64,000 bases of DNA from Tetrapyrgos nigripes (lineage: Eukaryota > Basidiomycota > Agaricomycetes > Agaricales > Campanellaceae): positions 186,001-250,000 of the forward strand of contig JAACJM010000040.1 in NCBI GenBank assembly GCA_013368315.1, read 5' to 3'. This document shows, in pieces, positions 55,961-64,000 of this stretch; the first letter of the stretch is position 1; the number at the start of each line of letters is the position of its first letter. Under the pieces are notes generated by a model. It made no database searches and was not told the origin of the DNA. It saw only the letters and a program-made list of their open reading frames with translations. The position numbers and the translations under genes are program-made.

Positions 55961-57250
55961 TTAGGGTCTCGTGCAGAAGAGAATTTGGAGAGGGACAGGG
56001 TAGGGCCAGTGACAGGCTTTCCTAGGAGTTCGGCTAGGGTCTGTTCCACATGAAGTGCTCAGTTAATCAACTTGTCCAGGTTCTTAGGAGCCTCCTTCTG
56101 TCCTAGCTCCACATTTGCCAATGGAAACAGTAGATCCTTATGAAGGCGCTTCCAGAATTTATACTGAAGGTCCTTATCTGAGAACCTGGTCTTCTCTGAC
56201 CACATCTTGAAGATCTGAGAGAACTCCAAGACTGTTTTATCTCCCTGCCTCAATGCCTCAAGCTTGTTCTGGGCCAGCTGCTGCTTGTTTGCTACCCCAA
56301 ACTGAACTTTGAGTGCATGAGTGAAATTGTCCCAGTTGCCTTCCCAGGGGAAGACTGCTCCAGCTTCTTCTGCTCAGACTCTGCTGATATGACAGACATA
56401 CTCTGCAGCCCATTCTGCAGCAGGTCCCTCCATCATAAGAAATGCCTCAGCAATGCACTTCTGTGGGTTGAGTTTCCCATTATTGAGTTTGAGCTGTTTC
56501 TGTTCTCCAGCCCAGAACGAGTCGAGTTTAGCTGGCTTGCCTTTGAACAGGGCAGGTTTGGGAGTTTTGTCTGAGGATTCATGGACAGGTCTATTGACCA
56601 AATTGGTGATTGCCTGTTGCAGTTGGTTTTGGTTGTTGACCAGAGCCTGAAGGAGGTTTTCAAGGGTGGCAGAGGACATGTCAATGTCAGTGATTGGGGA
56701 GGCAATGGAGCTGAGTGGGGCTGGTGACACAAGAAGAGGAGATGGGATGGGTACAAGTGTAGGACTGGGACAGGCTGTTGGTATGGCTGAAGATGGAATA
56801 GGGGATGCTGGAGGCACAGGTGATGCTGGAACAGATGGAGGACTAGAGAGGGCAGAGACAGAAGTGAAGATGGGACAGAAGGTACAGCAGGTTGGGATAA
56901 AGATATGGCTGTCTCCTGAGTTGTCTGCAAAGAGTGCAAGACCAGGAAGTGGTTTGTTGTAGGTGTGTGGACAAGGCTGGGTTTCACAGTCCCAGTACTC
57001 TTCGTGAGGGCAGCGATGGCAGTCAGTGCAATCACAGATGTCAAAGCTGTGTGGGTAGCTTGAACAGTCGAGGTCAGGTTCAGAGGAGAGCTGGGGCAAT
57101 GTGGCTGGAGGCAGGGATGTAGATGCAGATGCAGAGGACTCAGAGACAGAGGATGGTGCAGTGTATCTCCCAGATGTGGTGAGAACAGTTCCTGCAAGGA
57201 TGATCTATACAGAGGCTGCTGGTGCAGTAAGGGATCTCGACCTAATGTCA
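55961..57250 (-). mobile_element. Gag fragment of a fourth LTR retrotransposon
   Basis: Minus strand. From 57099 a frame gives MPQLSSEPDLDCSSYPHSFD, a Cys/His-rich patch, a long Pro/Ser/Ala linker and then ATLENLLQALVNNQNQLQQAITNL, FKGKPAKLDSFWAGEQKQLKLNNGKL, a retroelement gag start. After a frameshift near 56370 it goes on with SQIFKMWSEKTRFSDKDLQYKFWKRL to TGA 56059, then ALHVEQTLAELLGKPVTG...ARDPNAME. Everything after is missing. A longer overlapping frame (57251-56433) is a Leu/His/Pro-rich shadow. Confidence 0.7.
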
Positions 57251-57542
57251 CAGAGGCAATCGCTTAGATAGCGATAACAGCAACAGCAAGGAACTAACAG
57301 ACAGCAGTAAGTACTGGAACTACAAGGTCTATCAGTAAAAGTGAGAAAGAGGATACACACCTGGTCCCAACGACAAAGAGGTTGAGATGGGGAACCAGGT
57401 GTCAGGACAGGGTTTATATATGTAAAAGTAAAGGTGTAAAGGAAGCTGTAAAAGAAGCTATATCAGAGAAATGAAAGGTCCAGTGTGTAACATGTGGAAC
57501 AAGAGTCATATGGTGTAAAGGTCTGAGGATATGGAGATAAGA
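57251..57542 (-). repeat. LTR, family C (related to family A), 5' of the gag fragment
   Basis: Minus-strand order: TATA (ACATATATAAACC, about 57420), hairpin CCTGGTTCCCC...GGGACCAGG (57399-57360) with the same loop words as family A, and a tail to CTCTGTGACA. It shares the layout but little sequence with family A. Its outer end meets an inverted 37-bp repeat of host DNA. Confidence 0.5.
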
Positions 57543-58688
57543 AGAAATAAATAGTACCAAATATAGATGTCATGACAGATTCATGAATTCCATCAAACAA
57601 AGTGGGGTTAATAGTTGCTGATCCAAAGCCATTTTGGGAGTAGAAAGCATCCAATGGAATTGTGACTCTAGCAGCTTCCTCACTAGAATAGTAACAAGAT
57701 CACAAAAAGTGGTAGATGGGGAAATGTCAAGATCATAGGTAAGCTCCATTATACAAAGAAAGGCATCAAGTTGGATTCTTTTAAGTACCAGAAAGTTGAG
57801 TCACATCTATTTGAGCATCAGTATTGAATGACTAGGAAGCTATAAGTAATAATCACTCACAAGTGGGAGTGGGGTATTCAGCAGAATATCACAGCAAAGT
57901 CAGATCAAACGCTGCAGCTGTTGCAAGTCAGTCAGGAGGGTGAAACCAAAAACGTTCTCAATCTTCAGCTTCAGCACAGGCAGTGGAGCAGTAGAGGGTG
58001 GGTCTTGAGCCTGGCCCCTTCCTTTCTTCTTCTTCTTGGGAAGTGTCAATGTTGTAGTTTGGACTCTAGCAGCATGTGCAAGGCAATCTTGGTTAACCTG
58101 AGAAGCAAGAGACTGAAAACCTACAGACAACATACCAGCAAAGCTCTGTGGAGCTGCACTGGTGAGCACCGATGGTCTTGGCATGGATCGTGCAGATGTG
58201 GACACAGATGATGATGAGGATGATGATGAGGATGCTTGAGAATTCGTAACCGTAGCAATGCTAGGATGTCCCTGCAGAGGTACATTTAATAGAAGATATG
58301 GCTGTCCATGTGTAGGTAAATTTGGTGAAACATATGGCTGAATCTAAGTCGAGGATGGCCAGGCTGGTTGGCTTACTGGCACCATATTAAAGTGACCACC
58401 AATCAGCTGGCTGCCAGCATACTGGGCAGAAAAGTTGGCATACCCACTTCCATGCATATCAGAAGCTGCCAGTGAAGTGTTCATAGTAGTGGGCTGGGTT
58501 GCAAATGTGTTGGATGTGGGTACTGACATAGAGCTGGATGCAAGCCCAGGTGCCAGACCATTCACTCCACTTTGAGTAGGGACCTGCCCATAGTGCTGCT
58601 GATGCTGCTGCATGAAGGCATATAGAGCATTCATTTGCTCTGGAGATAGGTTGAGAGTCAGAGGAGGACCTCCACTTTGACTGCTCAT
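57543..58688 (-). pseudogene. HECT-like protein, N-terminal part
   Basis: The ATG at 58688 (MSSQSGGPPLTLNLSPEQMNALYAFMQQHQQ) opens a Gln/Ser-rich N terminus. A TAG at 58345 and a TGA at 57900 interrupt one continuous frame that holds SVGFQSLASQVNQDCLAHAARVQTTTLTLPKKKKKGRG and LKIENVFGFTLLTDLQQLQRLI. An intron at about 57858 (GTGAGTGATT...TTATAG) leads to MELTYDLDISPSTTFCDLV and, near the break, INPTLFDGIHESVMTSIFG. I recognise the VNQxxLAxAA...PKxxxxGR pattern from the Agaricomycete HECT-like family. The TAG fits CAG-to-TAG, the TGA fits CGA-to-TGA. Confidence 0.55.
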
Positions 58689-59517
58689 TGCGAGGAGAGG
58701 AAAACAAGTGTATGGTATTGAAGCAATGAAGGAGGATGAAGGAATGGGTGGTATCTGAAGGAAGAGGTTGTTGCAAAAAAAATATTGTCATGGTCGTCAA
58801 TGACCCTACATCACAGTCTTTGATGCTATGGTCAGCTTTGAAAATGCCACCCATTATACTTATCCATCATACAGATAATAAAAAATGCTCAGTAGGCAAT
58901 GTTAGAATATACATTGTAGATTAGTATAGCAATTTACAAGGCTCTAGCAAGTGCAGCTCTGGAAATAGATAAGAGACACATTAAAAATGAGAATCAGTAT
59001 ATCTGAAAACTGACTTACAAGGATTAGAACCTACACTTCAAGCACACTGGCATTAGTAGGATGTAGCATTGGAAATTGGCCAGATGAGATCATACATTGG
59101 TTTGAGATACAATATAACATGAATCCCAGGACATACACATGACACAACCTGGGAATAGTATTTTTGTCCAAAAAGTAATGTCATATGAAATAGAGGCACC
59201 ACTGAATAGAAAGAATCAGTGTAAGGTGGTTCTCTATGTGTTTAGTGCTGAGACAAGAAGCAGATAGTAGCAGGAGTGGCTTCTGGGAAGGATGGAAGAA
59301 CAGTGAGCAGTTGGCATTTTTTTTGGAGGAAAGACAAGATGACAAATGGTTGCAATCTGAAAATGATGCGACTCTTGCAGCTAGAGCTGGAGCCAGTCAA
59401 AAAAAAAAAAAACGACTCCAGAGCCAAGCCAGAGCCATTATGAATAGAGCCACTTTGAGCCGAGTTGGAGCAGACCATAGTCGAACTGTTACAACACTAG
59501 CCACTACATATGCACAT
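58689..59517. other. Upstream DNA of the HECT-like gene and a hAT-like edge
   Basis: No gene supported. 58689-58900 should contain the old promoter. At about 59370-59499 GAGCC-rich DNA with a 14-nt A-run ends in TTACAACACTA, the inverted form of the word at 7017-7027. ACAT at 59514-59517 is the left target copy of the next LTR-B. Confidence 0.4.
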
Positions 59518-59668
59518 TGATACGCCATACAAAATCACCATATACATACTTTGATTTTGGTCCATAATATCAGTTTTTTGATGTTCTTTAAGGGAATAAG
59601 AGGACTAGGGTGAGCCCTGAACTGCTAGTTAATACCTAGCAGGACTAGAAAACAACGGCACAATAATA

Positions 59669-59878
59669 CAGTGGGTCAAAAAATTGTCCACATGTTTCGC
59701 ATTTTTGGAAAGATTGCCAATTTAAGCAATACTGAGTAGAGATATTGAAATGTGGTCAGTGATGGGCAGAACGCCCTTGATAAGAGCTACAATAATCTGT
59801 TTTATTTGTCCTATTTGGCTCAAAACTCATGGAGATATGATTGATTTAAAATGGTATGTCATTTGGACAATTTTTTGA
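59669..59878 (+). repeat. Left inverted repeat of the Tc1-like element
   Basis: Starts CAGTGGGTCAAAAAATTGTCC and ends GGACAATTTTTTGA. The outer and inner ends are themselves inverted copies of TCAAAAAATTGTCC, so each repeat holds two candidate transposase sites facing each other. Confidence 0.9.
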
Positions 59879-60038
59879 GTTGCCACTTCAAAATCAGTAT
59901 TGTAACTATGTGATGTCTCATAGATGACATCATAAGTGGAGTTGTACAATGATGCAATGGCTACATCATAATGATATCATAGCTGCCAGCTGGACCATAT
60001 ATAAGGGCATCCAGTTGTTCTATAGCCCTCATCAAATC

Positions 60039-61055
60039 ATGAGACCCATCACATCCACCCAGAAAGACAATATCCTCTCTCTCCTCCAAACTTCTGCTTC
60101 ATCCAGGGAAATCTCTGCTAAAACTGGGGTATCCAAGTCAAAGATTGCTTCTCTGGCCAAAGAGATGTATCCTGACAAGGAGAACCATCAAGCAGGGCGT
60201 CCTAGAAAGCTGTCTACCACTGATGAACGTGCTGCTATCCAACAAATCAACACTGGCAAAGCTGAAAATGCTACAGAAGTGGCCAGAAACATCAATCCCC
60301 TCCTTGACCAACCTGTCTCCACCCAAACCATTCGAAATTCCCTTCTCAGGCATGATGTGGACACATCTAAAACGAAGAAGAAGCCCAAACTCACTGCAGC
60401 TCACAGGAAGGCTCGTTTAAACTTTGCACAGAAGTACAGAAACTGGACTGTGGATGACTGGAAAAGGGTTATTTGGTCAGATGAGACTAAAATCAATCGA
60501 TATGGGTCAGATGGACAGCAGTATGTGTGGGGGAGGAAGGGTGAATCCTTGGGAGAGAGAAATGTGGTGGAAACAGTCAAATTTGGAGGAGGAAATATCA
60601 TGGTGTGGGGATGTATGGGGTGGGAAGGAGTTGGAAACATGGCAGAGGTGGAGGGCAGGATGAATGCAGAGCAGTATGTGGACATTTTGGAGAACAACCT
60701 TCTGGAGAGCATGGATATTTTGGGTGTTGATCCAGAGGTGGCCATTTTTCAGCAAGACAATGATCCTAAACACAAGTCAAAACTGGCCACCAAGTGGTTT
60801 GAAGACAACAACATCCATTGCATGAGCTGGCCTGCTCAATCTCCTGACCTGAACCCCATTGAACACCTCTGGACAACCCTCAAACACAAGCTCAATGGAT
60901 ATGACACAGCACCCTCTGGAGTTTGGGAAATATGGGACAGAGCAGCTGAAAAGTGGGATGAAATCACAGAAGAAGATTGTCAGAAATTGATCAGGAGCAT
61001 GCCTAGAAGGATTGAGGCTGTGTTGAAGGCCAAAGGAGGGCATACCAAGTACTGA
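60039..61055 (+). CDS. Tc1-like transposase (DD34E), apparently intact
   Basis: 338 residues from the ATG at 60039 (MRPITSTQKDN) to TGA 61053. I prefer this start over the in-frame ATG at 59949 because a TATA box (CATATATAAGG, about 59996) lies between them. Two helix-turn-helix regions form the paired-like DNA-binding half (LLQTSASSREISAKTGVSKSKIASLAK and TEVARNINPLLDQPVSTQTIRNSL), separated by a GRPRK hook. The catalytic triad is D in VIWSDETK, D in FQQDNDPKH and E in SPDLNPIEHLW, with exactly 34 residues between the last two. A GGGNIMVWGC block is also present. It cuts and pastes the element at TA sites. No stop or frameshift. Confidence 0.95.
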   Translation: MRPITSTQKDNILSLLQTSASSREISAKTGVSKSKIASLAKEMYPDKENHQAGRPRKLSTTDERAAIQQINTGKAENATEVARNINPLLDQPVSTQTIRNSLLRHDVDTSKTKKKPKLTAAHRKARLNFAQKYRNWTVDDWKRVIWSDETKINRYGSDGQQYVWGRKGESLGERNVVETVKFGGGNIMVWGCMGWEGVGNMAEVEGRMNAEQYVDILENNLLESMDILGVDPEVAIFQQDNDPKHKSKLATKWFEDNNIHCMSWPAQSPDLNPIEHLWTTLKHKLNGYDTAPSGVWEIWDRAAEKWDEITEEDCQKLIRSMPRRIEAVLKAKGGHTKY

Positions 61056-61085
61056 GCTAGCACTTTCTGTATTTTCACTTGCATG

Positions 61086-61295
61086 TCAAAAAATTGTCCA
61101 AATGACATACCATTTTAAATCAGTCATATCTCCATGAGTTTTAAGCCAAATAAGACAAAACAGACAGAATATTGTAGCGTTTATCAAGGGCTTTCTGCCC
61201 ATCACTGACCACATTTTAATATCTCTACTCAGTATTGCTTAAATTGGCAATCTTTCCAAAAATGCGAAACATGTGGACAATTTTTTGACCCACTG
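61086..61295 (-). repeat. Right inverted repeat of the Tc1-like element
   Basis: Inverted copy of 59669-59878, the same 210-bp length, with a few single-base differences and small local changes near its middle. It begins TCAAAAAATTGTCC and ends GACCCACTG. Confidence 0.9.
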
Positions 61296-62783
61296 TATTA
61301 AGTGCTTATGGATGGAGAAACAACTCATTCTAAGTACTATGATAGATATGTACGAGTTGGAGTTATGATAGCAGACCCACCAAATAATAAAGATAGCCTA
61401 CAAAGGCTTTTGAATCCTATTATAACTACTAGTACTGCTAGCATGATCCAAAGGGACAGTGAAGTGCGAGATAGCCCCTATTCGCGGGCATAGGAATGCA
61501 TAAGCAGCACAATTCTCAGAAGACAGCACTAAGATCGGACATGCAGACAAGCACGCTAGGTCTAGATCTATGTATCAGTAAATCCCATAGTACTAGGACA
61601 GCTTCGAGGGAATCTTAAGTATCTGTAAAAGGTACCTGGAGATAAAAGTAGGACAAAGTATATATGTACAGGATCCCAGAAAGTTCAGCTATCCATTGGT
61701 ACAGAGGGGATAGTGAACAGACATCTCTACACAGAGATATAAGGGACAGAAGTGCTAAGTCGCAGTACATCTGAACGATTGGAATACAACCCAAATGGGT
61801 AACAGTATTTCCAAATAAGGATAAATCTGTCAGTAAGCGTCTAGCTGGGCGTTGAAAGCATTGAAGGATGAATAAGTATGCAAACGGGACTGCAGAAGAG
61901 TTGGACTTGTATGTAGGACTCAGTAGTAGACTGTTGGCAATGCATAGAACACGAATAAAGCAAGATCAGAGAAAAGGGAAAGGAAAACCAAACGGAATAA
62001 AGAAACTACAAGAAAACCCTACGCCCCTAGCATAAGGATGCATATGAGGGACCTAGCAGTCATAAGTGGAGTGTTCTGAGTCATAGATGCGATGCTTGCT
62101 AACCAGGACAGTACACGAAAACACCAGATGGCTTACAAAGAGAACTGAAGAAAGTTCCTACGAATATTTAGATAATATTGAACAGTTTCTGTATACCCTA
62201 ATAAGCAAGTCTTTACTTACGAGGAAATAGGTAGAACTCGCTAGCAGACTTTTCAATTTGTTTTGTATTTTCTCTACATATCTCTTAGCAGACATCAAAA
62301 AGAAATAAGTAACTGTATAGTTGTAGCTGCGAGTAGTATAAAAGGACCAGTATCAGATCTCGCTAGCAATAGTAGAGGACATGAAACATGGACTAAAGCT
62401 TCTAAACAAACTTAACTGCACTCTCTATGAGTATAAACATTGTGTTGGAGATAATAGAGTTTAAATTGAACATTTTGTGGTTATAACTGTGATCTTTTTG
62501 TTGACCTTCTGGTCTATTAAGTGTTTGATTTTAAGGCAACTGTGGCCTACAAGTGTTTGATTTGGGACTCGTTGATCCCCTTGGTGTTAAACTTGTGTTT
62601 ATTGTGTCGCACGCTAAGCACTAACTTCATTGAAAAACCCCGATCAAAAGTACTTATAGTACAAGTGAACTGGGAGTTTGGGTACTCTGACTACTCAGAA
62701 CACTCGTCTCATTTACATTTGTATACTGTTTTGTGTTTGGGTGTAGTTCCTAGCACTAAATTACAAAAACCACCTAATAATGT

Positions 62784-63274
62784 CACTGCTAGACATTAAG
62801 GGACTAGTGGGGTGTGGGCCATAGTGATGTATGGGCTCAGGCCTGAAGTGTTCAGTGCTCAGCTGTGACCTGAAGAAACATGATTACATAAATATTCGAC
62901 AGAGCTTTGTCTAGACCCCTCCACATGCAATTGGTCAGGGAAGCTCTCTTCATGTTCTCTACATACAAGCTGGTTTGAACCTCTTCAGTGCCTGATAGTC
63001 GTCTAAAATTATATGCAGTGATAGACAGAATACAAGCTGCTGAGCTGCCATCGGGCATCAACCATGGGAATGAAACACAATACAGGAACTGCAGCTGGAA
63101 TTTTTTCTTACTGGCATAATGATTGGATTCCTGAAGTGTAAGTTGCAGAAAGGTGCACTACTCTGGCATCAGCATATGAGTGTATTGTTTATGTGGTTCT
63201 TTGAAGTACTCAGGATATTTACAGAGGATTTGGAGTCACACCAGCCCAGTAGAGATGGTACAGGTCGAGAACCA
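62784..63274. other. Upstream of the DUF6535 pseudogene, no gene
   Basis: No recognisable frame. It may contain the promoter and first small exons of the following gene (a possible 5' exon ending near 63110). Confidence 0.4.
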
Positions 63275-64000
63275 TTCCAGACAACAGTAGCCAATGAGGA
63301 TGTAAACAAGATCTGGGAGATTTACATTGGCAAAGCAAGGAGATACGATGAGAAGCTACTGGAGGGATGGAAGTCAGATATGGACAGGATATTACTCTTC
63401 ATATGTTTCTTCATGTTGGTGGCAGTATCTTTCTCTAACAAAGGACTAGTCTGCTCTTTATTCAGCCAGCCTTACTGCTTTCATCATAGAAAGCTACAAG
63501 AATCTTCAAGACAATCCTGTGGACAATGTTGTCACCTTACTTGCTCAGATCTCTCAGCAACTTTCAGCCACAGCGAATAGAACAACTTTGTCAGTTCGAG
63601 GCAGCCCTGCCTTTGAGCCTTCTCCATCATCACTCATCTGCAATGTGCTATGGTTTCTGAGTCTTGTGCTGGCCCTGTCATGTTCATTGCTGGCTACTTT
63701 TGTACAGCAGTGGACCTGAGACTTCATCTCTAAAACACACTTGAAGCCATCCCCTTTCCATCAGGCCAGGGCAATAACCTTCTTGTATGCCAGACTATGT
63801 CAGTTCAGGATGCATACCTTCATCGATGTCATCCCAATCCTTCTGTACATTTCTCTGTTCTTTTTTCTCGCTGGTTTGGTCAGTTTTCTGGTCCCAGTGA
63901 ACCATTTGTTGGCATACATCATGGCCTCCTTTTTGGGCATTTTCATGTCTGTCTACATCGGGCTCACTGTACTGCCATTGATGCATCTTAATGCACCATA
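63275..64000 (+). pseudogene. DUF6535-type multi-pass membrane protein, cut by window edge
   Basis: The first block (WEIYIGKARRYDEKLLEGWKSDMDRILLF) and, after an unclear intron near 63410-63450, the second block (LTAFIIESYKNLQDNPVDNVVTLLAQISQQLSATAN, CNVLWFLSLVLALSCSLLATFVQQW) are the standard start of DUF6535 proteins, known to me from Agaricomycetes. Two more hydrophobic segments follow (FIDVIPILLYISLFFFLAGLVSFLVPVN and MASFLGIFMSVYIGLTVLPLM). A TGA at about 63717 (QQWT-stop-DF) replaces the Arg of the usual QQWARDF. Otherwise the frame is open to the window end. Function of the family is unknown. Confidence 0.75.

Larger units (their letters stand above)
59669..61295 (+). mobile_element. 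Intact Tc1/mariner-type transposon with 210-bp inverted repeats
   Basis: 1627 bp, flanked by TA (59667-59668 and 61296-61297). Other LTR-B copies show the empty site CAATAATATTAAG, so the insertion point is exact. It contains one intact transposase gene. The two 210-bp ends are about 95% identical by eye. Confidence 0.95.
59518..62779 (+). repeat. LTR-B copy 4 (+), interrupted by a Tc1-like element
   Basis: TGATACGCCATACAAAATC...ACAAAAACCACCTAATA. Without the Tc1 element about 1633 bp remain. The flanks are ACAT (59514-59517) and ATGT (62780-62783), interpreted as a decayed ACGT duplication. TATAAAAGGACC is near 62340. Confidence 0.8.

Noticed and set aside
56433..57251. 272-codon minus-strand ORF overlapping the gag fragment
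   Set aside because: Composition is Leu/His/Pro/Ser-rich without domains; the overlapping frame from 57099 has the gag-like FKGKP and WAGEQ blocks.
60138..61043. Several minus-strand ORFs across the Tc1 transposase
   Set aside because: They are antisense shadows of the intact transposase frame.

Overview
The window is genomic DNA of a filamentous fungus. The genes carry spliceosomal introns of about 50-65 nt with GT...AG ends. The right-hand two thirds is a nested retrotransposon and DNA-transposon landscape. A DUF6535-type membrane protein, an integrase-core transposon gene and a HECT-like repeat-associated protein point to a basidiomycete (Agaricomycetes). The ZZ+HET protein at the left end is an architecture I associate more with Pezizomycotina, so the taxonomic call is not final.

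Left end (1-7 kb) is ordinary gene space: the C-terminal end of a GT8 glycosyltransferase (+), a ZZ/HET-domain incompatibility-type gene (-) and a six-exon secreted berberine-bridge FAD oxidase (-). From 7 to 18 kb there is a hAT-like MITE, a solo LTR, a decayed integrase-core gene, an 18-bp minisatellite and remnants of multi-exon repeat-associated genes. From 18.5 to 24.3 kb lies Gypsy-1, a 3'-truncated Ty3/gypsy element. From 25 to 32 kb lie several copies of a 1.4-1.7 kb LTR-like family, called LTR-B here, which insert into one another. A broken ribonucleotide reductase small-subunit gene follows at 32.3-32.9 kb.

From 33.3 to 58.7 kb a single HECT-like gene (- strand) is torn into three pieces by an onion of insertions. 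LTR-B (34785-55496) interrupts the gene. Inside that LTR-B sit Gypsy-2 (35626-43520, with apparently identical LTRs) and Gypsy-3 (44077-55162). Inside Gypsy-3 sit another LTR-B copy (49650-51083) and a PIF/Harbinger element (51695-54293). A gag fragment of a fourth retrotransposon (55961-57542) splits the N-terminal part. At 59.5-62.8 kb another LTR-B copy carries an intact Tc1-like transposon with 210-bp inverted repeats. The window ends inside a DUF6535 pseudogene.

Three themes recur. (1) Many inactivating stops are TGA, often where a related copy has Arg, which suggests CGA-to-TGA change at CpG. (2) The gypsy elements look self-primed: the primer site after the LTR is complementary to the presumed transcript start inside the LTR, and both members of the pair differ together between families. 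(3) LTR-B target duplications read as 4-bp NCGN sites whose two copies have decayed to CA and TG. The gypsy families also share an ORF ahead of gag and a gag-pol junction in the -1 frame, and two of them share a strongly conserved 5' leader with a hairpin. Gypsy-2 carries an extra downstream ORF region with its own TATA box.
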